Shown here: positions 44,467 through 52,647 of the stretch, piece by piece
Layout of the letters: each line of letters begins with the position of its first letter
How positions within the stretch are numbered: the first letter of the stretch is position 1
NCBI GenBank assembly: GCA_040904745.1
Contig: JBBDSW010000190.1
Location: 10,216 to 74,215, forward strand
Source of the DNA: T1Sed10-7 sp040904745
GTDB taxonomy: Bacteria; Actinomycetota; Nitriliruptoria; Nitriliruptorales; Nitriliruptoraceae
Length of the DNA stretch: 64,000 bases
Direction of reading: 5' to 3'
The notes under the pieces: generated by a model
The model's input: the letters and a program-made list of their open reading frames with translations, nothing else
Databases searched by the model: none
What the model was told of the DNA's origin: nothing
Translations under genes and position numbers: made by a program

Positions 44467-44671
44467 GCGAGGCTACCTGGACGCTGCCATGGCTCCACCG
44501 GCTCGCTCCCGGGCCCGCCGGCTCGCTCGCGGGCGCGCAGGCCGCCTTCCGGGTCTTGCGGTCGTCGCCGATGAGGGCGGTGCCGCCGCGCAGCGGGGCA
44601 GCGCACGGACGATGTCGCCCGGCAGCCCGGCTCACCTAGGCTCGGTCAGCAGCGAGAAGGGAGGCCCGCGC

Positions 44672-46336
44672 ATGTCCTGGCAGGAGCAGTACGACGCGTG
44701 GCGGGCGAGCTACGAGGCCGCCGACAAGCGGACCCCGGGCGATGAGGTCACGACGCTCTCGGGCATCCCGCTGCGCCCCCTCTACGGCCCGGAGGATGCC
44801 GGGGGCGACCTGGATCGGATCGGGTTCCCGGGCCAGTATCCGTATACCCGCGGTGTCTATCCGTCGATGTACCGCACCCGCCCCTGGACGATCCGCCAGT
44901 TCGCGGGGTTCGCGGATCCCGCGGAGACGAACCGGCGGTTCCACGACCTGGTCGCCGGGGGCCAGCAGGGCCTCTCGGTCGCCTTCGACATGCCGACCCT
45001 CATGGGGCTCGACTCGGACGATCCGCGTGCGCTCGGCGAGGTGGGGCACTGCGGGGTCGCCATCGACACCGTGGCGGACATGGACCGTCTCTTCGAGGGT
45101 CTGCCGCTGGGCGAGCTCACCACCTCGATGACCATCAACGCACCGGCAGTGACCCTCTTCTGCATGTACGCGGTGGCGGCGGAGCGACAGGGGTGGTCGC
45201 TGGCCGACCTCGGCGGCACGCTCCAGACCGACATCTTCAAGGAGTACATCGCGCAGAAGGAGTGGCTGTTCCCCCCGGAACCGCATCTGCGGCTGATCGG
45301 GGATCTGATCGAGTTCTGCACCGAGCACACCCCGCGTTACCACCCCATCTCGATCTCCGGCTATCACATCCGGGAAGCGGGCTCGACGGCCGTCCAGGAA
45401 CTCGCCTACACGCTCGCCGACGGGTTCGCCTACGTGGAGCTCGGGATGGATCGGGGACTGCACCCGGATGCGTTCGTCCCCCGCTTCAGTTTCTTCTTCG
45501 ATGCCCACATCGACTTCTTCGAGGAGATCGCGAAGTTCCGTGCCGGCCGGCGGATCTGGGCCCGATGGCTGAAGGAGCGCTACGGAGCGACCGCGGACGC
45601 GGCCATGCGCCTGCGGTTCCACACCCAGACGGCCGGCGTCTCGCTCGCGGCCCAACAGCCGGACAACAACATCGTGCGCACGGCCATCGAAGCGCTGGCC
45701 GGCGTCCTCGGTGGTACCCAGTCCCTGCACACCAACGCGCTCGACGAGGTACTGGCCTTGCCCTCCGACCACGCCGCGAGGGTCGCTCTGCGGACCCAGT
45801 TGGTGATCGCCGAGGAGACCGGTGTCGCCGACGTCATCGACCCGTTGGGTGGGTCGTGGTACGTCGAGTGGCTCACCGACGAGATCGAACGCCGGTGCGA
45901 GGAGGAGTTCGTGGCGATCCTGGCTCGGTCCGACGACGAGACGATGACGTCCGGGATCCTGCGGGGCATCGAGGAGGGCTACTTCACCTCTCAGATCGCT
46001 GATGCGTCCTCCGCGTTCCAGCGCCGCATGGACGACGGCGACTTCCGCATGGTCGGGGTCAACGCCTACGTCGATCCCGACGAGGACGCACTCGAGGTCC
46101 TGCGCATCTCCGACGAGGTCGAACGTGCGCAGAACCGGCGACTCGCGGCCTCGCGGGCGGCCCGCGACCAGGATGCGCTCGCGTCCGCCCTCGAGCGGCT
46201 GCGGGCCGCGGCCGAGACCGACGACAACCTCGTCCCGCACATCATGGATGCGGTCCGTGCCGACGCGACGGTCGGGGAGGTCTCGGCGACACTGCAGCAG
46301 GTCTGGGGCGCCTACCGGGAGGCACCGCGACTCTGA
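44672..46336 (+). CDS. Methylmalonyl-CoA mutase family protein, large subunit without B12-binding domain
   Basis: 554 residues, the substrate-binding TIM-barrel part only; the cobalamin-binding domain of about 130 residues is absent and must be supplied by a separate small subunit not found here. YPYTRGVYPSMYRTRPWTIR, AGGQQGLSVAFDMPTLMGLD, ISISGYHIREAG and TQSLHTNALDEVLALP match the family. The Tyr in PSMY and the Arg in HLRLIGDL, which distinguish methylmalonyl-CoA mutase from isobutyryl-CoA mutase, appear retained (from memory of alignments). The ATG follows AAGGGAGG. It lies about 29 kb from meaB and the epimerase gene. Confidence 0.92.
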   Translation: MSWQEQYDAWRASYEAADKRTPGDEVTTLSGIPLRPLYGPEDAGGDLDRIGFPGQYPYTRGVYPSMYRTRPWTIRQFAGFADPAETNRRFHDLVAGGQQGLSVAFDMPTLMGLDSDDPRALGEVGHCGVAIDTVADMDRLFEGLPLGELTTSMTINAPAVTLFCMYAVAAERQGWSLADLGGTLQTDIFKEYIAQKEWLFPPEPHLRLIGDLIEFCTEHTPRYHPISISGYHIREAGSTAVQELAYTLADGFAYVELGMDRGLHPDAFVPRFSFFFDAHIDFFEEIAKFRAGRRIWARWLKERYGATADAAMRLRFHTQTAGVSLAAQQPDNNIVRTAIEALAGVLGGTQSLHTNALDEVLALPSDHAARVALRTQLVIAEETGVADVIDPLGGSWYVEWLTDEIERRCEEEFVAILARSDDETMTSGILRGIEEGYFTSQIADASSAFQRRMDDGDFRMVGVNAYVDPDEDALEVLRISDEVERAQNRRLAASRAARDQDALASALERLRAAAETDDNLVPHIMDAVRADATVGEVSATLQQVWGAYREAPRL

Positions 46337-46421
46337 GCCAGTCGGCACCGCCCGGCGCTCGGTCGGGGGTCGCAGGAGCTCCGATGTGTGTGAGCGACCG
46401 GGGAAGCGCCGCCGCTGGGGC

Positions 46422-47873
46422 TCAACCGGGCGCGCGCGGCCGGTTGCCCGGACGTCCGTTCGGTGATCCACGCGCTGGTCGCGAGGGCTCGACTGCGGTC
46501 AGCGACGTCGTCTGTTCCGTCGCAGCCTGGTCCCCCTGCGTCGTCGTCCGCTCGAGATCGATGGCGGGCGGTGGCGCACCCGGATGCTCCGGCCTCGGCG
46601 TCCGGGTGTAGGTCACCTGATCGCCTTGGATGTGGATGTTCCATCCACCGCGGTCGAAGCGACCGTGGTGACGCTTGCACAGCAAGGCGGCGTTCTCGGG
46701 CGAGAGCCGACCACCTTTGCGGAAGGGGATGGGGCCGTGTGCGACCTCGCACCAGGTCGCTGGAGCGTCGCATCCGCGCCAGGTACAGCCGCCGTCCCGG
46801 ACCACGAGACTGCGCCACAGTCCGGCGGGCACGGTCCTCACGAGCTCCGACGCCTCCAACGGCGTGCGATCGGCGCCGAGCAGGAGCCAGCCGAGTGAGC
46901 AGTCCTGCAGGAGCGGGCGGAGTTCGGACATCGTGACCGGCTGCCCCGAGGCGAACCGGCCGACCCCGAACGGGCGGTCGATCTGGTCGGCGTCGATGAT
47001 GACCAGGACCTGGGGGCGGGCGCCGTGGCGGGTCGGCGCCGAGTCATCCCGCAGCGCTGCTGCGCACAGCTGGTCGAACCCGTCCGCGGTCCGTTGTTCC
47101 GGCGTGCGGCGCTCGTCGGGGCCATCGGGCCGGGTGAACGCCTGGAACGCGACCCGGGCCTGTTCGGCCATCGTGCCGTAGAGCAGCCCGGAGAAGGCGA
47201 AGCCCCCATCAGCGGTGTCGGTGGCGCGGACACGGCGCTCGCGATGCTGACGGCGTTCCCGGTCCGCGACGTGTTCCGCCCCCTCGCGCGCCGCGATGCG
47301 ACGGGCCTCGCGCCCGAAGGACACCGGGTCACGGTCGCGGGCGAACGCGAGGAGTTCCTGCTCGACCTCCGCCTGACGATCCGGGTGGACCGCCCACAGC
47401 GTGTCGCCGATCTGGCGGACGTGTTCCTCCCGGATCCGGCCCTGCGCGAACTCGCGGCCCGTCGCTTCCCGCTGACGGGTGATGCGACCCGCCTCGGTGG
47501 TGCGCTTCGCTTCGGATGGCGTCATGTGCTGGCCGGTGACGAGTTCCTCCTGGGTCTGCCGCTTGGCCTGGCCGCGCTTCTCCGGTGGGGCGGAGGTGAT
47601 CGCGCGTGCGCTCAGTTCGCCCGCGATGCGGGTCCTGACGGCGCTCAGACGCGCGATCGGACCCCGAAGCGCATCCAGCCCTGCGCGGAGTTCCTCGTTG
47701 GAGAGCTGTTCGAGGTCACACGAGGCGAGGGCGGCCACCTCGCGGTCGAGGGTGTCACCGACCCAGCGGGCATCCGTGACCGCACCAGCTTCGGAGGCCA
47801 GGCTGAGGTGCGGAGCGCGGCGGGGCCGGATCCGGGGTGATCCGGCCGTGTAACAGGTGGCGGGCTCCGTCAC
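46422..47873 (-). CDS. DUF222 / 13E12-repeat family protein with C-terminal HNH nuclease domain
   Basis: 483 residues. N-terminal helical DUF222 region (about 40-330), then an HNH domain near 365-420: VRDGGCTWRGCDAPATWCEV, AHGPIPFRKGGRLSPENAAL and LCKRHHGRFDRGGW, with the Cys pair and His residues of a zinc-bound HNH. The tail is disordered and Pro/Thr-rich. GTG start with GGGAGG 5 nt upstream. Related 13E12 genes in mycobacteria are DNA-damage inducible; here an SOS box lies in the promoter. No terminal repeats or integrase flank it, so mobility is not supported by this sequence. Confidence 0.92.
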   Translation of the reverse strand: MTEPATCYTAGSPRIRPRRAPHLSLASEAGAVTDARWVGDTLDREVAALASCDLEQLSNEELRAGLDALRGPIARLSAVRTRIAGELSARAITSAPPEKRGQAKRQTQEELVTGQHMTPSEAKRTTEAGRITRQREATGREFAQGRIREEHVRQIGDTLWAVHPDRQAEVEQELLAFARDRDPVSFGREARRIAAREGAEHVADRERRQHRERRVRATDTADGGFAFSGLLYGTMAEQARVAFQAFTRPDGPDERRTPEQRTADGFDQLCAAALRDDSAPTRHGARPQVLVIIDADQIDRPFGVGRFASGQPVTMSELRPLLQDCSLGWLLLGADRTPLEASELVRTVPAGLWRSLVVRDGGCTWRGCDAPATWCEVAHGPIPFRKGGRLSPENAALLCKRHHGRFDRGGWNIHIQGDQVTYTRTPRPEHPGAPPPAIDLERTTTQGDQAATEQTTSLTAVEPSRPARGSPNGRPGNRPRAPG

Positions 47874-47902
47874 CTCGACCTCCCTGTCCGGCGACTACAG
47901 GT

Positions 47903-47931
47903 AGCGTATCCGAACAGGTGTTCGACCACAA
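47903..47931 (-). promoter_or_regulatory. Promoter of the DUF222-HNH gene
   Basis: On the reverse strand TTGTGG (47926-47931), a 17-nt spacer and TACGCT (47903-47908), about 30 nt from the GTG at 47873. The SOS box occupies most of the spacer. Confidence 0.6.
47911..47924. promoter_or_regulatory. LexA binding site (SOS box)
   Basis: CGAACAGGTGTTCG fits the actinobacterial SOS-box consensus CGAACRNRYGTTCG at every position. Lying between the -35 and -10 hexamers, bound LexA would block the promoter until RecA-triggered cleavage. No other gene starts nearby on the + strand. Confidence 0.85.
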
Positions 47932-47982
47932 CGACCTTGCTGCTCTGCCTGTGGACAGGACCGCCAGCTGGGTGGCGCAGCG

Positions 47983-48381
47983 CTACGCGGCCAGGACCGC
48001 CAGCAGCGCCCGGCCGTAGGCCTCGTCCGCCTCGGCTTCCTCGACCTCGACGAGTTGGTCGTCGATCCGCACGGTGCAGCGCCAACCATCCTCGATGCGG
48101 GCGAGCGACAGCAGCGCGTCACCGAGGCGTTCGCGCAGCTGGGCCTCGCGGGGTAGCCAGACGGTCTCGGCCACCTCGATGGCATCGAGCGCCCACTCCA
48201 TGGTGCCGTTGAAGGCGATCAGGGCGCCGACCGGGGATCGGCGGACCTCGACGACCATGTCGGAGATCGTGAACACCCGACCGTCCATGTCCCGGTCCGG
48301 CAGGATGAAGCGGTCACCCTCCTGTGGGGTCCAGGACAGGCCGTGTTCGTGCAGCGCCTTGGCGAGTGCCAGGCTGATCAT
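47983..48381 (-). CDS. Small conserved actinobacterial protein of unknown function
   Basis: 132 residues: ISLALAKALHEHGLSWTPQE, GDRFILPDRDMDGRVFTISD, FNGTMEWALDAIE and VWLPREAQLRERLGD are well-ordered conserved-looking blocks. Similar proteins in actinobacteria are often misnamed 'pilus assembly protein CpaE'; there is no CpaE ATPase motif here. The ATG at 48381 is chosen because GGGAGG lies 5 nt upstream; an ATG six codons earlier has no such site. It is divergent from the NAD(P)-binding protein gene. Confidence 0.78.
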   Translation of the reverse strand: MISLALAKALHEHGLSWTPQEGDRFILPDRDMDGRVFTISDMVVEVRRSPVGALIAFNGTMEWALDAIEVAETVWLPREAQLRERLGDALLSLARIEDGWRCTVRIDDQLVEVEEAEADEAYGRALLAVLAA

Positions 48382-48491
48382 CGCGGCCTCCCGTGCCATG
48401 ATCGGGTCACACGGACAGCGTAGGTGGGCTGGTGTCGGGTGGGGGCGGGCACGTCCATCCCCACCCCGACGGTGCGTCACGGAGTCACCGG

Positions 48492-48497
48492 TAGTCT
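48492..48497 (+). promoter_or_regulatory. -10 element TAGTCT, probable leaderless start
   Basis: TAGTCT ends 7 nt before the GTG at 48505, and no Shine-Dalgarno is present. Same arrangement as at murA, suggesting a leaderless mRNA. Confidence 0.4.
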
Positions 48498-48504
48498 CGC
48501 CGGT

Positions 48505-49311
48505 GTGCCCGTCCTCGTCACCGCCGGCCATCAGCCGCTGGCCCGCCGTCTCGCCATCCGCCTCCTCGAGGAGGGGGGTGAGGTCCGGGTCGCCAGCAAC
48601 GGGGACGTCAGCGCGCTTCGGGCGGCCGGAGCGTTCGTCGCCACGGCTGATGGCGATGACGAAGGTCGGCTCGAGGCCGCGCTCGCGCAGGTCCACACGG
48701 TGGTCCACGTCGGGGGTGGGATCGCCACGTCGACGCCGGAACGGATCGTCGCCGATGCCCGCACGCTGGCGCGTGCGGCCGCCGGTGCGGAGGTCCAGCG
48801 CATCGTGATGCTCTCGCTTCCGGGGGCGAGCCGGTCGGCGGAAGACCCGCTGCGTCGGGCCAAGGCGGCCGCGGAGGACGCCATCGCCGCGGTGGCGTGC
48901 CAGACGATCGTCGTGCGGGTCGGCCTGGTCGACACGCCGGCGTTGCGTGATGCGCTACTGACCGCGGGGCTCGACCCCGGATCGATGACGCGCGAGGTGC
49001 GCCCCGTGCGGGTGCCCGATCTGCTGGAACTCGTGGTCGCCTTCGATCGGGCCCGTGCGCACACCGCGGAAGGACACCTCGTCGTCGCGGCGGACGGGCC
49101 GGCACCGACCTCGATCGCCGGCTACCTCGACCGCGTGATGGGCCAGGGTGCCAGCGAGGGGAGCCGGGTCGGACGTCGGCTGCCGGACCCCGCCATGGTC
49201 GAGCGGCTCACGACCACCCTGCGGGGGGCATGGGTCGACGAGGGGGCACATCTGGTCGACGGATGGGCCTTCGCCGGCCTGCAGCCGGGCATGCCCGGGC
49301 CCGGGAGCTGA
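48505..49311 (+). CDS. NAD(P)-binding Rossmann-fold (SDR/NmrA-like) protein
   Basis: 268 residues. VPVLVTAGHQPLARRLAIRL at the N-terminus has the Rossmann start but with GHQPLA instead of the usual GxxGxxG, and VVHVGGGIATSTPERIVADA plus VQRIVMLSLPGAS follow the atypical SDR pattern. No Tyr-x3-Lys catalytic pair is evident, so it may be a binding or regulatory protein rather than an oxidoreductase. The frame is open upstream to 48424, but GTG 48505 fits both the fold and a -10 element. A HAD phosphatase gene starts 7 bp after its stop. Confidence 0.72.
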   Translation: MPVLVTAGHQPLARRLAIRLLEEGGEVRVASNGDVSALRAAGAFVATADGDDEGRLEAALAQVHTVVHVGGGIATSTPERIVADARTLARAAAGAEVQRIVMLSLPGASRSAEDPLRRAKAAAEDAIAAVACQTIVVRVGLVDTPALRDALLTAGLDPGSMTREVRPVRVPDLLELVVAFDRARAHTAEGHLVVAADGPAPTSIAGYLDRVMGQGASEGSRVGRRLPDPAMVERLTTTLRGAWVDEGAHLVDGWAFAGLQPGMPGPGS

Positions 49312-49318
49312 CGGTCGT

Positions 49319-50065
49319 ATGGTCACTCGGGCAGAGACCGATGATCGGCGGGTGCGGCCGCTGCTCGCCTTCGACCTCGACGGCTGCCTGGTCGATTCGG
49401 ACGCCGCGATCACCGAGGCCTACGGGCGTGCGTTGCGGGCGGTCGGTGTCGACCCGCCGCCCGCCGTCGAGCTGACCTGGGTGATCGGGCCGCCGTTGGC
49501 CGAGAGCTTCAAGATCGTGCTGGACGGCGCCGGGGTCCGTTCGGAGGACCGCAGCGAGCGGGTGGCGACGGCCGTCGAGGTCTTCCGTGCCCGTTACGCG
49601 ATCACGTCGCGGACCGAGACGTCGCTGCACGACGGGATGCTCGGGGTGCTCGAGACCGTCGCCCCGCACGCGCGGGTGGTGGTCGTCACCTCCAAGGCGG
49701 CCCCAGCGGCGCGTGGGATCGTGGAGGTGTTGGATCTCGGCCGCTACCTCGAAGCGTTGTACGCGCCCGAGGAACACGCCCTGGCTGAGCCGAAGACCGA
49801 GACGCTGGCGCGGGCGATGGAGGAACTGGGTGCGAGCGGGAGGCTCGGCAGCGTCGTCATGATCGGTGACCGCCGGCACGACATCGCGGCAGGTCGGGCC
49901 AACGGTACGGCGACCGTCGGCGTGACCTGGGGCAGTGGGTCACCGGATGAGCTCGAGGAGGCGGGCGCGGAGTGGATCGTGTCCTCCCCGCCCGAGCTGG
50001 CCGCCGTCCTCCTCGACCTCATCCACGCCGGCCCGTCACGTCGAACCGACCCGACGGATCAGTAG
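49319..50065 (+). CDS. HAD-superfamily phosphatase (phosphoglycolate phosphatase-like)
   Basis: 248 residues with the four HAD motifs: LAFDLDGCLVDSD (nucleophile Asp and acid Asp), VVVVTSKA (motif II), the Lys in AEPKTETLARAM and VMIGDRRHDIAAG (motif IV). The four-helix cap between motifs I and II is of the Gph/PGP type. The substrate is uncertain. The ATG lies 7 bp after the upstream gene, so it is probably co-transcribed. The 3' end overlaps that of ilvC by 7 bp in convergent orientation. Confidence 0.87.
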   Translation: MVTRAETDDRRVRPLLAFDLDGCLVDSDAAITEAYGRALRAVGVDPPPAVELTWVIGPPLAESFKIVLDGAGVRSEDRSERVATAVEVFRARYAITSRTETSLHDGMLGVLETVAPHARVVVVTSKAAPAARGIVEVLDLGRYLEALYAPEEHALAEPKTETLARAMEELGASGRLGSVVMIGDRRHDIAAGRANGTATVGVTWGSGSPDELEEAGAEWIVSSPPELAAVLLDLIHAGPSRRTDPTDQ

Positions 50066-51066
50066 TCCTCGCTCGGCTCGTCGATGAACGGCATCAGCGA
50101 GCGCAGCTTCCGGCCGACGACCTCCACCTCGTGGTCGCGTACCTCGGCGCGCTTCGCCTCGAAGAACTCCCCACCGGACTCGATCTCCTGGGTGAAGTTG
50201 CGCGCGAAGGTGCCGTCCTGGATCTCGGTGAGGATCGTCTTCATCGCGGCGCGGGACTCCTCGCCGATGACCCGTGGCCCGGAGACGTAGTCCCCGTACT
50301 CGGCGGTCGTCGAGACGGAGTGACGCATCCAGGTGATGCCCCCCTCGTAGATCATGTCGACGATCAGCTTGAGTTCGTGCAGACACTCGAAGTAGGCCGC
50401 TTCCGGCTGGTAGCCGGCGTCGACCAACGTCTCGAAGCCGGCTTGGACGAGGTGGCTGACCCCGCCGCACAGCACGGCCTGCTCGCCGAACAGGTCGGTC
50501 TCGGTCTCCTCCTGGAAGGTGGTCTCGAGCAGCCCTGCGCGGGTCAGCCCCATGCCCTTGGCGTAGGAATGCCCGAGTGCGAGGGCCTGTCCCGTGGCGT
50601 CCTGGTGCACGGCGACCAGGCCCGGCACACCCTGCCCCTGCTCGTAGGTGCGACGGGCGATGTGCCCCGGTGACTTCGGCGCGACGAGCAGGACGTCGAT
50701 GTCCGTCGGCGGCTCGATCAGCCCGAAGTGGACGTTGAAGCCGTGGCCGAACACCAGCGCCTTGCCGGCGGTGAGCTGCTCGGCGAGCCCGTGCTCCCAC
50801 ATGTCCTTCTGTGCCGTGTCCGGCGCGAGGATGACGACGACGTCCGCTTCTGCGGCGGCGGCGTTCGTCTCCAGGACCTTCAGTCCCTGCTCCTCGGCCT
50901 TCGCCCAGGACCGCGAGCCTTCGCGGAGGCCGACCCGCACATCCACGCCGGAGTCGCGGAGGTTGAGACTATGTGCGTGCCCCTGGCTGCCGTAGCCGAG
51001 CACAGCGACCTTGCGTCCTTGGATCAGGGAGAGGTCGGCGTCGTCGTCGTACAGGATGGTGGCCAT
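50059..51066 (-). CDS. ilvC: Ketol-acid reductoisomerase
   Basis: NADPH-dependent second step of valine and isoleucine synthesis. 335 residues, class I length. VAVLGYGSQGHAHSLNLRDS is the Rossmann motif, with VRVGLREGSRSWAKAEEQGL for cofactor phosphate recognition. The knotted C-terminal domain carries the metal ligands in FGEQAVLCGG and the ECLHELKLIVD segment. One small deviation is LLVAPKSPGH where most have a Gly after Lys. AGGAG lies 9 nt before the ATG. ilvB/ilvN are not adjacent, unlike in many actinobacteria. Confidence 0.97.
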   Translation of the reverse strand: MATILYDDDADLSLIQGRKVAVLGYGSQGHAHSLNLRDSGVDVRVGLREGSRSWAKAEEQGLKVLETNAAAAEADVVVILAPDTAQKDMWEHGLAEQLTAGKALVFGHGFNVHFGLIEPPTDIDVLLVAPKSPGHIARRTYEQGQGVPGLVAVHQDATGQALALGHSYAKGMGLTRAGLLETTFQEETETDLFGEQAVLCGGVSHLVQAGFETLVDAGYQPEAAYFECLHELKLIVDMIYEGGITWMRHSVSTTAEYGDYVSGPRVIGEESRAAMKTILTEIQDGTFARNFTQEIESGGEFFEAKRAEVRDHEVEVVGRKLRSLMPFIDEPSEDY

Positions 51067-51179
51067 CGGTGGATGCTCCTGGTGCGTGATCTGGGTTGCG
51101 GCTTCCGTCGGGGACGGAGCCTACGACACCCGCCGTGTCCGGTGGCCCCCCGGGGGCAGAACCGGGGGCAGTCGCGACC

Positions 51180-52172
51180 TCAGCCACGCACCTCGCGCCG
51201 TTCTGCGAGGTGGTCGACGCCGACGGTCACGAGGCTCGGGTCCAGCGTCGAGCCGGCACCGGCCCCGAGCGCTGCGGTGAGGACGCTGGTGCCGAGGTGG
51301 CGGTCGCCGACGAGCTCCTCGTCGAGATCCGCGGTGTCCCGCTCGAGCCGTGTCCGCCAGGTGCTCGCATCGGCCACCTGCGAGACGAACGCTGCCCGTC
51401 GACGCTTGCCCGGTGCGCTCTCCGGCACCTCGGGCACGCCTTCGAAGGTGGCGCCGAAGTACGCCTGGAGCGCGTGCAGCGCCTCGTGGCGGAGCTGGGA
51501 GGCCCGGGCCTCGGTGACCGCCAGATCAGCTGCGATGTCACGGAGCAGTCGTCCCTCGAAGTGGTGCTCGATCAGGACCCGTCGCGGTGATTCGGGCAGA
51601 AGGGCCATCGCGGTACGCAGCGTGCCGATGAGCTCCCGGTCCTCCACGGCGGGCTCGGGGAGCCACGCAGCATCGGACTCGACGATGCGGTCGCTCAGCG
51701 TGACGGTCTCTCCCTCGTTGTCACCGACGGGCCCGTCGAGGGTCAGCAACGTCGATGTCAGTGCCCCTGCCCGCCGCTCCCGGATCGTCGCGAGATCCAG
51801 CCCGGCCTCCTCCGCGATCTCGGCGTCGTCAGGGGCGCGGGCCAGCCGGTACTCGAGCGCGCTCGTCGCGTGCTCGATGGCGCGGAGATCGCGACGGAGG
51901 CGACGGGTGGCCCAGTCCCGGGTGCGGGTGGCGTCGAGGACGGCACCGCGGATCCGGATCGAGGCGTAGCGCACGAACGGGACCCCGGTCGTCGGGTCGT
52001 AGCGGTGTGCGGCGTCGACGAGGCCGGCCGCTCCCGCACCGCGGAGCTCGTCGCGGTCGACGTGCGCGGGGAACCCTGCCGCGAGCTGGTGGACGACGTG
52101 ATCCACCAGGTGCAGGTAGCGCTCGGCGAGCGCGTTGCGATCCGTCAGTTCATCCGTGGTCGTCGTGGTCAC
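51180..52172 (-). CDS. FliA/WhiG-type (group 3) RNA polymerase sigma factor with C-terminal extension
   Basis: 330 residues from the GTG at 52172 (GGAGG 5 nt upstream). Region 2: YLHLVDHVVHQLAAGFP, then ELRGAGAAGLVDAAHRYDPT and VPFVRYASIRIRGAVLDATR (region 2.3-3.0). Region 3 follows with PDDAEIAEEAGLDLATI, and region 4 reads LLPESPRRVLIEHHFEG then LRDIAADLAVTEARASQLRH. Family members are about 230-270 residues; here about 75 further residues of unknown purpose follow region 4. No flagellar or sporulation genes are in view. The PHO-box-like repeats 110-165 bp upstream may control it. Confidence 0.9.
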   Translation of the reverse strand: MTTTTTDELTDRNALAERYLHLVDHVVHQLAAGFPAHVDRDELRGAGAAGLVDAAHRYDPTTGVPFVRYASIRIRGAVLDATRTRDWATRRLRRDLRAIEHATSALEYRLARAPDDAEIAEEAGLDLATIRERRAGALTSTLLTLDGPVGDNEGETVTLSDRIVESDAAWLPEPAVEDRELIGTLRTAMALLPESPRRVLIEHHFEGRLLRDIAADLAVTEARASQLRHEALHALQAYFGATFEGVPEVPESAPGKRRRAAFVSQVADASTWRTRLERDTADLDEELVGDRHLGTSVLTAALGAGAGSTLDPSLVTVGVDHLAERREVRG

Positions 52173-52282
52173 GTGCACCTCCGCCAGTCGGACGAGCGCC
52201 GGTGCTCTCGTACGCGTCTCCGCGGCCGGAGATACCGCCGCCATCAGGCCTTCGGGGGATCGACCACCTGGGCTGAGGTTCC

Positions 52283-52334
52283 TTCACGGACCCTTCACGG
52301 ACGCCGCGCCACTCTTCACACGAGGCTTCACGGT
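52283..52334. promoter_or_regulatory. Helically phased TTCAC direct repeats (PHO-box-like operator)
   Basis: TTCACGGA at 52283, TTCACGGA at 52294, TTCACACG at 52315 and TTCACGGT at 52327, starting 11, 21 and 12 bp apart, so each repeat falls on about the same helix face. OmpR/PhoB-family regulators bind such repeats, and the Streptomyces PHO box is built of 11-bp units with a GTTCACC core. A regulator of this family is encoded 313 bp downstream. Binding is inferred. Confidence 0.5.
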
Positions 52335-52538
52335 GGGCGTGTGCCCGGTGGCCGCAGCCTCGTGTCGCAACCCGGGCACGCTCGTGTTCGAGCGCACTCG
52401 CCCCCGGCCGATAGGGGGTCCGAGGGGTGCGACCCGCGTCCACATCGTGACCGCCCTCGAGCGTCGGTTCCCGGTCTTCGCCGGGGACATCGATCACTCG
52501 TGCGCGGGACGGGCGGATGCCCGTCGTCCCGAGTACCG

Positions 52539-52567
52539 GTGACGTCGGATCGCACGACCCCTAGGGT
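52539..52567 (+). promoter_or_regulatory. Putative promoter of the two-component operon
   Basis: GTGACG (52539-52544), 17-nt spacer, TAGGGT (52562-52567). The response regulator ATG is about 80 nt further on, behind a GGGGAGG ribosome binding site. Confidence 0.45.
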
Positions 52568-52647
52568 GTCGCAGCGCATGTGGTGCGCGCTACCAACCGT
52601 TCTGCGGTAGCCGGCTGCAAGCGGACCCGACGGGGAGGTAGGAGCCG

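Larger units (their letters stand above)
52245..52647. other. 403-bp intergenic region between the sigma factor and the response regulator
   Basis: No convincing gene on either strand; the short open frames are arginine/proline rich and have no ribosome binding sites. It holds TTCAC direct repeats (52283-52334), a small hairpin around ACGGGC/GCCCGT near 52508-52525 and a sigma-70-like promoter at 52539-52567. Confidence 0.6.

Noticed and set aside
43310..44671. Long forward open frame upstream of the mutase through gap 2, giving a 1008-residue product
   Set aside because: It is open only through Ns and arginine/serine-rich antisense DNA. The mutase has its own ATG and strong ribosome binding site at 44672.
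46422..47873. DUF222-HNH gene as part of an inserted mobile element
   Set aside because: No inverted repeats, integrase or tRNA attachment site near it, and its composition is like that of its neighbours.
52245..52647. Small open frames on both strands in the intergenic region as genes
   Set aside because: Arginine- and proline-rich, no ribosome binding sites, and they overlap the repeat array and promoter.
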